DNA of 43,726 nucleotides from Erysipelotrichaceae bacterium. Lineage in GTDB: Bacteria > Bacillota_I > Bacilli_A > Erysipelotrichales > Erysipelotrichaceae. The position numbers and the translations under genes are program-made. The stretch spans positions 1-43,726 of the forward strand of contig JAFRAB010000029.1 in assembly GCA_017405675.1 (NCBI GenBank). Direction: 5' to 3'. Positions 31,660 to 38,988 of this stretch are shown here, one piece after another (the first letter of the stretch is position 1; each line of letters opens with the position of its first letter). The notes below the pieces were generated by a model that was not told the DNA's origin, ran no database searches, and was given only the letters and a program-made list of their open reading frames with translations.

Positions 31660-31668
31660 ATTATACCA
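31660..31668 (-). promoter_or_regulatory. Extended -10 promoter for a leaderless patatin mRNA
   Basis: Minus strand TGG-TATAAT (-10 at 31660-31665), with 7 bases (CAAAGTA) to the ATG. A partial -35 (TTTTGA, spacer 17) lies upstream. Confidence 0.6.
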
Positions 31669-31686
31669 TTATCCCCATATATTCAA

Positions 31687-31716
31687 AAGCAATATACCTT
31701 TTTGCGTATATTGCTT
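31687..31716. terminator. Hairpin terminator after the GNAT gene
   Basis: AAGCAATATAC (31687-31697) pairs with GTATATTGCTT (31706-31716). TTTTG follows on the minus strand. It overlaps the GNAT stop codon and lies just upstream of the patatin promoter. A second T run (TTATTTTTT) is on the plus side. Confidence 0.7.
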
Positions 31717-32192
31717 TATTTTTTACTCTTATCAGTCTCTACATTGATCCAGATGCCAATATCTCTCATGAGGGAATCCGGTATGGACTTATAGAACGAT
31801 TTGGCTTCATCATTTGAAGCAGTTAAGCCGATAAGCGTATCTATTCCTCTTTTTCCCAGTTCTTTTCTCAGACTGTCCATCAGCTTCTGAGCAACCCCGT
31901 TATGACGGTAGCTTTTAAGTACGCATATCCAGTCAAGATAAGCTTTGGTCGAGCCGTCAAAATGACTTTTGATCATGGAAGAATCTATTCGTCCCACTAC
32001 CTTGCCGTCAACATAGGCAAGCAGCGAAATGGAATCTTTAAAGGAATCATCCGCAAAACTGTCTCTGACTGACTTCAGATATTCCTCATTGATCTCCCAG
32101 CCCCAGAACTGTTCCTGCTCACGCAGTTCATGTTCAAAGGCAACCACGTCATCAATTCTGGCAGCAGTATACGGTCTGATCTCTATTTTCAT
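31716..32192 (-). CDS. GNAT-family N-acetyltransferase
   Basis: 158 residues from ATG 32192, which has GGGAGG 8 bases upstream; a TTG six codons earlier is the ribosome-site region itself. A single GNAT domain: the acetyl-CoA loop is in KSYRHNGVAQKLMDSLRKEL (R-x-x-G-x-A), and the closing motif is GLTASNDEAKSFYKSIPDS. YLDWICV supplies the core strand. The substrate is unknown. It has its own promoter and terminator. Confidence 0.88.
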   Translation of the reverse strand: MKIEIRPYTAARIDDVVAFEHELREQEQFWGWEINEEYLKSVRDSFADDSFKDSISLLAYVDGKVVGRIDSSMIKSHFDGSTKAYLDWICVLKSYRHNGVAQKLMDSLRKELGKRGIDTLIGLTASNDEAKSFYKSIPDSLMRDIGIWINVETDKSKK

Positions 32193-32218
32193 AACTGATC
32201 CTCCCTGCAATTAACTAT

Positions 32219-32247
32219 ATTTTATTATTGTCATAGCACTTATTCAA
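32219..32247 (-). promoter_or_regulatory. Promoter of the GNAT gene
   Basis: Minus strand: TTGAAT (32242-32247), 17-base spacer, TAAAAT (32219-32224). Confidence 0.65.
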
Positions 32248-32249
32248 TT

Positions 32250-32279
32250 CAAAACCGCTTCTGCAGAGTACAGAAGCGG
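32250..32279 (-). terminator. Terminator of the XRE regulator pair
   Basis: CCGCTTCTG (32255-32263) pairs with CAGAAGCGG (32271-32279). TTTTG follows on the minus strand. Confidence 0.85.
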
Positions 32280-32285
32280 CTGATT

Positions 32286-32543
32286 TCAGACACGGATAAT
32301 TACCTTTGTGCCATCCTTTTCCTCAACTTCAACCAGATTGAAGTGTCCGAATTTCCTGACATATTCCTCCAGGGCAAATGCACTTTGGGAAATTATACTG
32401 CTGTAACTCATGACCGTATCTTTCTGCCGGTCATCAGTATATTTCAAAGCCAGTTTCCATATCCACCTGGAACGCAGAACGGATGTTGGAAATATCAGTT
32501 TGATTGGAATAGGAAGTTCAGGTGTTGAAACCTCTATCTTCAT
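32286..32543 (-). CDS. Small partner protein of the XRE regulator
   Basis: 85 residues from ATG 32543, 1 base after the XRE gene stop. The start MKIEVSTPELPIPIKLIFPT is beta-rich with a Pro-rich turn, followed by a basic helix (SRWIWKLALKY) and a closing strand pair (HFNLVEVEEKDGTKVIIRV). There is no membrane helix of full length. It resembles the C-terminal domain of the preceding protein in its 'ixipiPx' strand, suggesting they pair. Function unknown; co-expression with the regulator is nearly certain. Confidence 0.7.
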   Translation of the reverse strand: MKIEVSTPELPIPIKLIFPTSVLRSRWIWKLALKYTDDRQKDTVMSYSSIISQSAFALEEYVRKFGHFNLVEVEEKDGTKVIIRV

Positions 32544-32544
32544 A

Positions 32545-33030
32545 TTACTCAACCGTTATTCTGACATGATCACCGTCTGCGCTGTCTACTGATACCAGTT
32601 CGCCGATGATCCCCTGTTCAACCAAGGCATATACCTGATTGAAATCAATTCCTTCCAGGGCCTTGTTTCCACTGAAGACCTTTACGGAATCGTTATTAAG
32701 GAATATTCTGACAGCTGCCATTGGGAGATTGACTCTTACTCTGTCACCGCTGACACTGTCAACAGTTATTTTCAGTACCATCTTATTGATGTCTTTTCTT
32801 TCTTCTGCCGGTAAATATACAGGTTCCTGTTTCTTCTTACCAAGCAGTTCATCAACGGTAATATTGAAAATGTCAGACAGTTTTAACAGAGTATCAATGT
32901 CTGGGGAAGTCAGGTCATTTTCCCATTTACTGACAGCCTGTGCTGAAATGTTCAGTCTGTCAGCGATATCATTCTGAGTAAGATTATGTTCTCTTCTTAA
33001 ATCTGCAAGTCTTGTTCCAAAACTTTCCAT
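32545..33030 (-). CDS. XRE-family regulator with C-terminal beta domain
   Basis: 161 residues from ATG 33030, with AGGAGGT 6 bases upstream; another ATG ten codons earlier also has AAAGGAG but adds residues outside the domain. The N-terminal helix-turn-helix (residues 4-60) includes LTQNDIADRLNISAQAVSKWEND, followed by DELLGKKK. A linker leads to a C-terminal beta-rich segment (from about 85: MVLKITVDSVSGDRVRVNLP) and a final GDHVRITVE. Proteins of this shape may sense envelope or ligand signals, but no inducer is known. An imperfect palindrome upstream (33106-33142) could be its own operator. Confidence 0.85.
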   Translation of the reverse strand: MESFGTRLADLRREHNLTQNDIADRLNISAQAVSKWENDLTSPDIDTLLKLSDIFNITVDELLGKKKQEPVYLPAEERKDINKMVLKITVDSVSGDRVRVNLPMAAVRIFLNNDSVKVFSGNKALEGIDFNQVYALVEQGIIGELVSVDSADGDHVRITVE

Positions 33031-33105
33031 GTTAGTACCTCCTGTTTTCTTCACTGTCATTTTCTCCTTTCCCGTCTCAGAAATGAAGCGCCCAAACGTT
33101 GAATT

Positions 33106-33142
33106 ACTAACTTATTGGTTGTATTTTCGCTAACCAGTTAGT
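33106..33142. promoter_or_regulatory. Possible XRE operator
   Basis: ACTAACT (33106-33112) and GGTT (33117-33120) are mirrored by AACC (33132-33135) and AGTTAGT (33136-33142). The nested dyad lies about 75 bases before the regulator start. No clear -35/-10 pair is seen with it. Confidence 0.4.
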
Positions 33143-33185
33143 TGATTTACTGTTATTTTAACCTTTTTACCCTGTTTCTGACCAT

Positions 33186-33211
33186 AAAAAAGAGCAGATA
33201 TCATATCTGCT
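33186..33211 (-). terminator. Terminator of the lipoprotein aminotransferase gene
   Basis: AGCAGATAT pairs with ATATCTGCT (33193-33211). TTTTTTATGG follows on the minus strand. Confidence 0.85.
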
Positions 33212-33218
33212 GCTTTTT

Positions 33219-34691
33219 CTAGTAATTAGGAATTGCCTGTGAATCAAGAAGTGTTGCCTGTCTTGATTCTTCAAGAATGCTGTTCAGAATTTCCAGGAAT
33301 TTATCGACTTCTGCTTCGTTATTGTAAATGCCGAAGCTGACGCGGATCATGCCAGGAGTATTTCTGTCAATGCAGTTTTCAAAGTTGGCAGCTTCCTCAT
33401 CTGAAATACCCATCATACGCCATACATACGGATGAGCACAGAATGCACCACGGCGTGTAGCCACGGCACCGGTGTTAGACAGCTGCTGAGCAAGTACGTA
33501 TGAGTTGATATCCTCAAAGTTGAAGGTTACGACACCAACACGGTCATCAATATTCTCTGTATCACCGTAAATGATGATGTTGTCAATTTTCTTCAAGCCA
33601 TCAATAAGTCTGCGGTTCAGTACTTTTTCATGTTCGGAAATGGCATCAAAGCCAACTTCCTTTAAAATCTTCATGGCTTCAGCCATACCTACAACACCGG
33701 CATAGTTCGGTGAACCTGCTTCATAAACTTCAGGTGCACTCTTATATGTTACTTCATAGTCTCTGACGATCTTAACGATACCGCCGCCGTAGAATTCAGG
33801 CATGTGTTTGATCAGCTCTTCCCAAGGGCCTACTACTGCACCGCCGCCATAAGGAGAATACATCTTATGGGCGGAGAATACGAAGAAGTCGATGTCTTCT
33901 TCAGGCGTAGCACCCTTCATTGAGAATTCACGGTGAGCAACGATCTGAGCACCGTCAACAATGATCTTGGCGCCATGAGCGTGAGCCATCTTGGCAACTC
34001 TGTGTACATCGGTAACATATCCGGTAACATTGGATGCAGCCGTGATAGTAACGTATTTTACCTTGCCTTCATTTTCAGTTAACAGTCTTTCGATCTCATC
34101 ATAAATAACGCGGCCCTGATCATCTACTTCAGCATAAATGACCTTGCAGCGTTCACGCCATGACAGGTCATTGGCATGATGCTCAATACGGGTAGCCAGA
34201 ACGAGGTCGTCTTCACTTTCAACCAGAGCGCTTGCCAGCTTGTTTAAGCCATCTGTAGTGCTGTTTACATAGAAACAGGTATATTTATCAGGATCAGCAT
34301 TGAGGAAGTTCAATACTGTATCACGGGTCTCATTGTAAATGTCAGTTGAATGGTTTGACTTCTGAGAGAAACCGCGGCCAATTGAACCGTACATCTTCAT
34401 CTCTTCATCAACAGTGTTCATTACAGGCACTAAAGCTGGCGTTGTTGCAGCATTATCAAAGTTAATTAACGGCTGCTTGGTTCCATCAGGCAGTTCGACA
34501 TCTTCGTCAACACCGACAACGTAATTACGGATATTGTCAATGGTATAAACAATTTCTTCCGGTGTCGGATCATCTGAAGGTTCCGGTGTAGGCTGCGGAT
34601 CATCCGGTTTCGGCGTACAGCCTGCAACTAAAGTACAGCATGTTAATACTGCCAGTAAAATGCTTAACAGTTTTCTGCATGTCAGTTTCAT
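33219..34691 (-). CDS. Predicted secreted lipoprotein, class V PLP aminotransferase / cysteine desulfurase-like
   Basis: 490 residues. The N-terminus is a lipoprotein signal: MKLTCRK, a hydrophobic core, and lipobox LVAGC with Cys25. A Pro/Asp/Glu-rich spacer (27-46) follows. Residues 50-470 are a complete fold-type I enzyme: NFDNAATTPAL (77-87), TRIEHHANDLSW with His171, VDGAQIVAH with Asp246 and Gln249, Schiff-base Lys276 in SAHKMYSPYGGG, a possible catalytic Cys418 in RRGAFCAHPY, and Arg450 in MIRVSFGIYNN. All PLP and substrate residues expected of SufS/CsdA-like proteins are visible. PLP enzymes are normally cytoplasmic, so placement outside the membrane is very unusual. AAGGAG lies 8 bases before the ATG; the frame and start are not in doubt. 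Confidence 0.88.
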   Translation of the reverse strand: MKLTCRKLLSILLAVLTCCTLVAGCTPKPDDPQPTPEPSDDPTPEEIVYTIDNIRNYVVGVDEDVELPDGTKQPLINFDNAATTPALVPVMNTVDEEMKMYGSIGRGFSQKSNHSTDIYNETRDTVLNFLNADPDKYTCFYVNSTTDGLNKLASALVESEDDLVLATRIEHHANDLSWRERCKVIYAEVDDQGRVIYDEIERLLTENEGKVKYVTITAASNVTGYVTDVHRVAKMAHAHGAKIIVDGAQIVAHREFSMKGATPEEDIDFFVFSAHKMYSPYGGGAVVGPWEELIKHMPEFYGGGIVKIVRDYEVTYKSAPEVYEAGSPNYAGVVGMAEAMKILKEVGFDAISEHEKVLNRRLIDGLKKIDNIIIYGDTENIDDRVGVVTFNFEDINSYVLAQQLSNTGAVATRRGAFCAHPYVWRMMGISDEEAANFENCIDRNTPGMIRVSFGIYNNEAEVDKFLEILNSILEESRQATLLDSQAIPNY

Positions 34692-34721
34692 AAATTAGTC
34701 TCCTTGTTAATAACCTTTTCT

Positions 34722-34751
34722 ATTATATAGTTAATTCAATATCGTACACAA
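34722..34751 (-). promoter_or_regulatory. Promoter of the lipoprotein aminotransferase gene
   Basis: Minus strand: TTGTGT (34746-34751), 18-base spacer, TATAAT (34722-34727). Confidence 0.65.
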
Positions 34752-34771
34752 TATTTCTTTATTAATCGAAT

Positions 34772-34801
34772 AAAAAAAGAAGTGATTTCAGCAATCACTT
34801 C
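34772..34801 (-). terminator. Terminator of the OB-fold-like lipoprotein gene
   Basis: GAAGTGATT (34779-34787), loop TCAGC, AATCACTTC (34793-34801), with a seven-T run on the minus strand. Its stem is identical to the one at 16319-16340. Confidence 0.88.
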
Positions 34802-34823
34802 ATTTAGTTTTTTACGTCTTATC

Positions 34824-35540
34824 TTACTTGGTAACTGTAACCTTAGTCATATGAACGTTTGGTACGTTATACCAGTACAGGAATCCTTCAATGTCAACAA
34901 CATCACCGATCTTCAGACCTTCGACAGCCTTGTAAACATCAGTGTCATTATTGCAGAGATAGTATTCAACGCAGAATTCATATTCCTTGCCATCCTTTTC
35001 GAACTTGACATAGAGGTCATCGGTCTTGTTTTCAGCGTTCTTGTATTCGAATGCCTTACCATTGCCGTAATCCTTGACTGTCAGTCCCTTCATTAAAATG
35101 AACAGGTTCATCTTTTCTTCAAGCTTGTCTGTACCTAACAGGTTGGTTACATCCAGTGCCTTGGCTTCATACTTGCCTTCCAGGATCTCGTAAGTTGCGT
35201 CTACGATTTCAACTTCACCAGCCCAGGCGCTCTTGGTACCCTTTACTCTGATCTTTGTACCAGGAGTAAGTTTGTTGTATTCTTCTTCAGAACAGCGCAT
35301 TTCATACAAGAAATATCCGCCTTCTCCATCCTGAGTATAGAATGTACCCTTGTTGTCCCACCAGGACTGCTTAGCCTGGACGTAGGTTTCAACGGTTACT
35401 GTTGAATCAAGTGGTGCAGAAGCGAATTCAGCATAAGTCATGACACCTTCGCTTTTTTTATTTGGATCTTCCTTCTTGGTGCATCCTGCAAAGCTGAAGA
35501 TCATTGTCAGTGTTAATAATGCGATTAAAATCTTTTTCAT
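34824..35540 (-). CDS. Lipoprotein with OB-fold-like domain
   Basis: 238 residues. Signal peptide MKKILIALLTLTM with lipobox SFAGC (Cys20), so it is anchored outside the membrane. After a charged spacer, residues 36-105 read like an OB-fold: STVTVETYVQAKQSWWDN, GTFYTQDGEGGYFLY, LTPGTKIRVKGTKSAWAGEVEI. A second similar strand set occurs at 140-235 (LFILMKGLTVKDYGNGKAF, and GLKIGDVVDIEGFLYWYN). Two OB-like repeats are thus plausible. No ligand is evident. The gene has its own promoter and follows the ABC importer genes. AAGGAG precedes the ATG. Confidence 0.8.
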   Translation of the reverse strand: MKKILIALLTLTMIFSFAGCTKKEDPNKKSEGVMTYAEFASAPLDSTVTVETYVQAKQSWWDNKGTFYTQDGEGGYFLYEMRCSEEEYNKLTPGTKIRVKGTKSAWAGEVEIVDATYEILEGKYEAKALDVTNLLGTDKLEEKMNLFILMKGLTVKDYGNGKAFEYKNAENKTDDLYVKFEKDGKEYEFCVEYYLCNNDTDVYKAVEGLKIGDVVDIEGFLYWYNVPNVHMTKVTVTK

Positions 35541-35572
35541 TTTTCCCTCTCCTTTGTTTTGGAATCATAACC

Positions 35573-35601
35573 ATTATATACTTTAGGACTTTAAATCTCA
35601 A
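35573..35601 (-). promoter_or_regulatory. Promoter of the OB-fold-like lipoprotein gene
   Basis: Minus strand: TTGAGA (35596-35601), 17-base spacer, TATAAT (35573-35578). No hairpin terminator is seen between the binding-protein stop and this promoter. Confidence 0.75.
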
Positions 35602-35619
35602 TAAAGCAGACTGGGTTTG

Positions 35620-37215
35620 TTATGAACCCTTCTTACGTCTTTCCTTTAGCCAGCCGTAACCGGCGACTATTCCCAGGCTCACCCAGACAATTCCCAGAGT
35701 ACTTAGCAGGATCACTGCCGTCTGAGGCAAAGGTCCCAGATCAGTTTTTTCTGCTGAAGTGTTGTTCAGCTGATCGAGACGGTAGAGTGATGTGACATCA
35801 CTGTAGAGTTTTTTCATGAAGGCATCATCAATTGTCTGTCCTCTTCTGACACCCTTTGTCACATTTTCAATCAGCTGCCCGGCGGCATCTCTTAATGAGG
35901 CTGAACCGTTAAATACCGGTGTTACGAATGTATTGTCTGTGTTGTTTATCAGCAGTTCCGTAGCTTCGATCTTTACATTATAGTGGTCTTCGTTATCTGC
36001 ACCCTTTAGTGAAAGGTACTGCTGATACTCAGGAGTATTTCTGGCCTTTTCCGTTACCGGAACATAGCCTTCCGTTTCGGCATAGGCTATCTGAACCTCA
36101 TTGGTCAGCAGGTATTGGGCAAACAGCCAGGAAGCCAGTACTTCCTGAGGATCTCTCTTGTTGAAGACACAGATGCTTGGTCCCTGAGAAATCATCTGCG
36201 GATGTTCAGGATCAAACTGCGGTACCGGCATGACAACCGTTTCAAAATCCACCAGGTTTTCTTCACTTATGTCAAGTAACGGTGCCTCGCTGCCCATCCA
36301 GGTACTGCCGGCAGTAGAGTCTATCGCAAAAATACACTGACCGGCATTAAGGAAGTTGGCAGGATAACTGGAAATCTTAAAGGTGGAGAAAGCACCCAGA
36401 CTGACATGATCGACAAGATCATAGAGAAGCTGTTCAGTCACATCATTAAAGATCTGTATTTCTCCCTCAGCAGTGGAATAACCGGCATTCTTCTGTTTCA
36501 GCATCTGGATCATCATGTTATCCGTGCTCTTGTAAATGAACGGAATCATGACTTTCTGGCCATTGACCAGATAGTTGCCTTCTTCATCTTTGGCTGTAGC
36601 AGCGTCTGCTACTTTCCACACGAAATCCCAGGTCAGTTTTTCCGGGATCTTAAAGCCAAGTTTTTCAACATAGGTCTTGTTGATGTAACAGGCTTCGGTG
36701 GAACGCATATAAGGTATCGCATAATAGTGACCTTCGATTATTCCCTCATTCAGGAACTTAGCTACCACTTCATCTTTTGACGGTGAATCAAACAGCAGCT
36801 TGCTGCCTCCTAATCCATAATCCGGTTCTGTCAGCAGATCATCCAGCGGAACGACCGTGTTGATGCCGGTAAGATAGGTGGCGATATGGTCAGGATAGGT
36901 AATGCAGACATTAGGTGTAGTATTAGTGGCGATGTTGGTTATGACATCATTGTAGATACGTCCGTAGTCAGTATACAGACGGATGTTTACATGAATATTA
37001 GGATACAGTTTCTGGAATTCATCTATGGCCTGTACATATATCCGGGACTGGGTTTTGTTGGTATCATTCTTGGCCCAGAAAGTGATTTCATACTGTCTTG
37101 AAGTATCGAATTCTTCCGGTATCTCAAAGGCTTCAAGACCTTTGGAACCGTGGCAGCCAGTCAGGACTGCCAGCAGAGACAGTGAGCATAAGATGACGGT
37201 AATAAGTTTTTTCAT
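35620..37215 (-). CDS. ABC extracellular solute-binding protein with C-terminal membrane helix
   Basis: 531 residues. Lipoprotein signal with lipobox VLTGC (Cys21). The body is a family 1 (MalE/UgpB-like) sugar or sugar-phosphate binding protein: EITFWAKNDTNKTQSRIYVQ (near 44-63), PNVCITYPDHIATYL, EGHYYAIPYMRSTEACYINK, LTWDFVWKVADA. Unusually, residues 498-522 (AVILLSTLGIVWVSLGIVAGYG) form a membrane helix followed by KERRKKGS, so the protein seems held at both ends. It is last in a four-gene importer operon; its ATG overlaps the downstream stop of the preceding permease gene by 4 bases. Ligand could be a sugar or glycerol-3-phosphate. Confidence 0.9.
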   Translation of the reverse strand: MKKLITVILCSLSLLAVLTGCHGSKGLEAFEIPEEFDTSRQYEITFWAKNDTNKTQSRIYVQAIDEFQKLYPNIHVNIRLYTDYGRIYNDVITNIATNTTPNVCITYPDHIATYLTGINTVVPLDDLLTEPDYGLGGSKLLFDSPSKDEVVAKFLNEGIIEGHYYAIPYMRSTEACYINKTYVEKLGFKIPEKLTWDFVWKVADAATAKDEEGNYLVNGQKVMIPFIYKSTDNMMIQMLKQKNAGYSTAEGEIQIFNDVTEQLLYDLVDHVSLGAFSTFKISSYPANFLNAGQCIFAIDSTAGSTWMGSEAPLLDISEENLVDFETVVMPVPQFDPEHPQMISQGPSICVFNKRDPQEVLASWLFAQYLLTNEVQIAYAETEGYVPVTEKARNTPEYQQYLSLKGADNEDHYNVKIEATELLINNTDNTFVTPVFNGSASLRDAAGQLIENVTKGVRRGQTIDDAFMKKLYSDVTSLYRLDQLNNTSAEKTDLGPLPQTAVILLSTLGIVWVSLGIVAGYGWLKERRKKGS

Positions 37216-38087
37216 CCCTTAGTACCTCCTCTGGAAACACCTTCCATGATCTTCTTATGGAATATCAGAAACAGGATGATCAGCGGAATGGAGATAACCA
37301 CTACTGCTGCCATCATGGCCGGAATGTTTTCCCTGCCCATGCCGTTTTCCCTGATTTCCTGAATACCGTTGGAAACCAAAAACAGAGCCGCATCATCAGT
37401 GATCAGTCTCGGCCAGACATAGGAGTTCCAGCATTCAATGATCTTCAGGATCGTAACCGTAACAATGGTCGGTCGGCAGATCGGAATCAGAACCTTAAAC
37501 AGGAACTTCAGATCACTGGTTCCGTCAACCTTGGCTGCCTTGTACAGCTCATCAGGAACCTGGGCAAAGTTTTCCTTCAGAAGATAGATATAGAATACCG
37601 ACGTAATGGACGGCAGGATCAGTCCCCAGAAGGTATTGCGCATGTTCCAGTTGGTAATGGTAACGAAGTTGGTTATGACAACCAGTTCGTTAGGTATCAT
37701 CATCAAAGCCAGAAATCCTGCAAATACCAGATCCCTGCCCCTGAATTCAAGCTTGCTGAAAGCGAAGGCCGCAAATGTAATGACAATTAACATCATAGCC
37801 GTTGTTGCCAGAGTAAAGATAACCGTATTGCGTAAGTATTTTAATAACGGTACAGCAGTGAAAACATCAATGTAGTTCTGTATGGTCGGTTCAAGAGTAA
37901 AGAACTTTGGTATGTATTCCGAACTGTAGGAACCGTAACTCTTGATGGAGGTAAGTACCATCCAGTAGAACGGGAACAGTACGATCAAAGCCCATAATAC
38001 CAGAGCGGAATAGACAAGGATGTTTTTGATTTTGCGGCGCCTTACGGCTGCCTTTTCTATCTTTTCATAATCAAAATTCTGATCCAT
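37212..38087 (-). CDS. ABC importer permease, UgpE/MalG type
   Basis: 291 residues with six membrane helices. The cytoplasmic EAA loop reads ELYKAAKVDGTSDLKFLFKVLIPI (about 184-207), where the ATPase docks. The long first loop between helix 1 (VLWALIVLFPFYW) and helix 2 and the order of helices match the MalG/UgpE side of CUT1 carbohydrate importers. AGAGGTG lies 6 bases before the ATG. It is third in the operon. Confidence 0.93.
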   Translation of the reverse strand: MDQNFDYEKIEKAAVRRRKIKNILVYSALVLWALIVLFPFYWMVLTSIKSYGSYSSEYIPKFFTLEPTIQNYIDVFTAVPLLKYLRNTVIFTLATTAMMLIVITFAAFAFSKLEFRGRDLVFAGFLALMMIPNELVVITNFVTITNWNMRNTFWGLILPSITSVFYIYLLKENFAQVPDELYKAAKVDGTSDLKFLFKVLIPICRPTIVTVTILKIIECWNSYVWPRLITDDAALFLVSNGIQEIRENGMGRENIPAMMAAVVVISIPLIILFLIFHKKIMEGVSRGGTKG

Positions 38088-38097
38088 GTTATCACCT

Positions 38098-38988
38098 CTA
38101 GTAGTGGACGTGCTTCTTACTTACCAGCAGGTTGATGCAGGTAATAGACAGCACGATCGCAAACAGTATGATGGCTGCGGCAGAAGCATATGACGGATAA
38201 CCGCCGCTGTTTCCGTACAGCATGTCATAGACATATCCTACAATGGTATTCATGCCTGCCGCGTTGAGGTCTGTGCCAAACAGAGCAACGGCATCGCTAT
38301 AGGCTTTGAAAGCGCCGATGAAGCCGGTAATTACCAGATAAAAGATCATAGGTGAAATCATCGGAATCGTTATTTTGTAGAAGATGCGGAACGGTGAGGT
38401 TCCGTCAACTTTTGCCGCGTTGTAAAGGTTCTGATCGACACTGGCTAAGGCACTGGTAAGGATCAGGACTTTAAACGGCAGCACTACCCATATCGTATAG
38501 AAGCACAGCACAAACATCTTAGCCCAGTAAGGACCGTCAATGAAGTCTATGCTCTTTCCTCCAAACCGGTTGATCAGCAGGTTTATCATGCCTTCGGTAT
38601 AGGCTGTTTTCTTAAACAGGATCATGAACACCAAACCAACTGCCAGAGTATTGGTAACATACGGCAGGAAATAAATAGTCTGGAACAGATCCTTCAGTTT
38701 TTCTATGGAATTCAGAGCCAGCGAAATCAGTAAGGCCAGCCCCGTTGACAGAGGCACAGTTATTAAAACCAGTATGATGGTATTCTTAACCGCCTGCAGG
38801 AAATATGTATCGTGAAGAACATAGCTGAAGTTGTAAAGTCCTACTCCGAAATAAGTCTGGGAAGCTGAATTGTATCCCTCTTCAAGGGAATAGACAAAGA
38901 CGTCTATCAATGGATAGACCATGAAAATTCCCAGGAATATCATCGCAGGCAGAAGGTACAGCCAGCCTTTCAGTTCCTTTTTACTCAT
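38098..38988 (-). CDS. ABC importer permease, UgpA/MalF type
   Basis: 296 residues with six membrane helices. N-terminus KGWLYLLPAMIFLGIFMVYPLIDVF is the typical UgpA/LacF opening; the EAA loop is NLYNAAKVDGTSPFRIFYKITIP. It lacks the long extra N-terminal helices of enteric MalF, as usual for Gram-positive CUT1 systems. The start overlaps the ATPase stop by 4 bases and GGAAGG lies upstream within that gene, so translation is coupled. Confidence 0.93.
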   Translation of the reverse strand: MSKKELKGWLYLLPAMIFLGIFMVYPLIDVFVYSLEEGYNSASQTYFGVGLYNFSYVLHDTYFLQAVKNTIILVLITVPLSTGLALLISLALNSIEKLKDLFQTIYFLPYVTNTLAVGLVFMILFKKTAYTEGMINLLINRFGGKSIDFIDGPYWAKMFVLCFYTIWVVLPFKVLILTSALASVDQNLYNAAKVDGTSPFRIFYKITIPMISPMIFYLVITGFIGAFKAYSDAVALFGTDLNAAGMNTIVGYVYDMLYGNSGGYPSYASAAAIILFAIVLSITCINLLVSKKHVHY

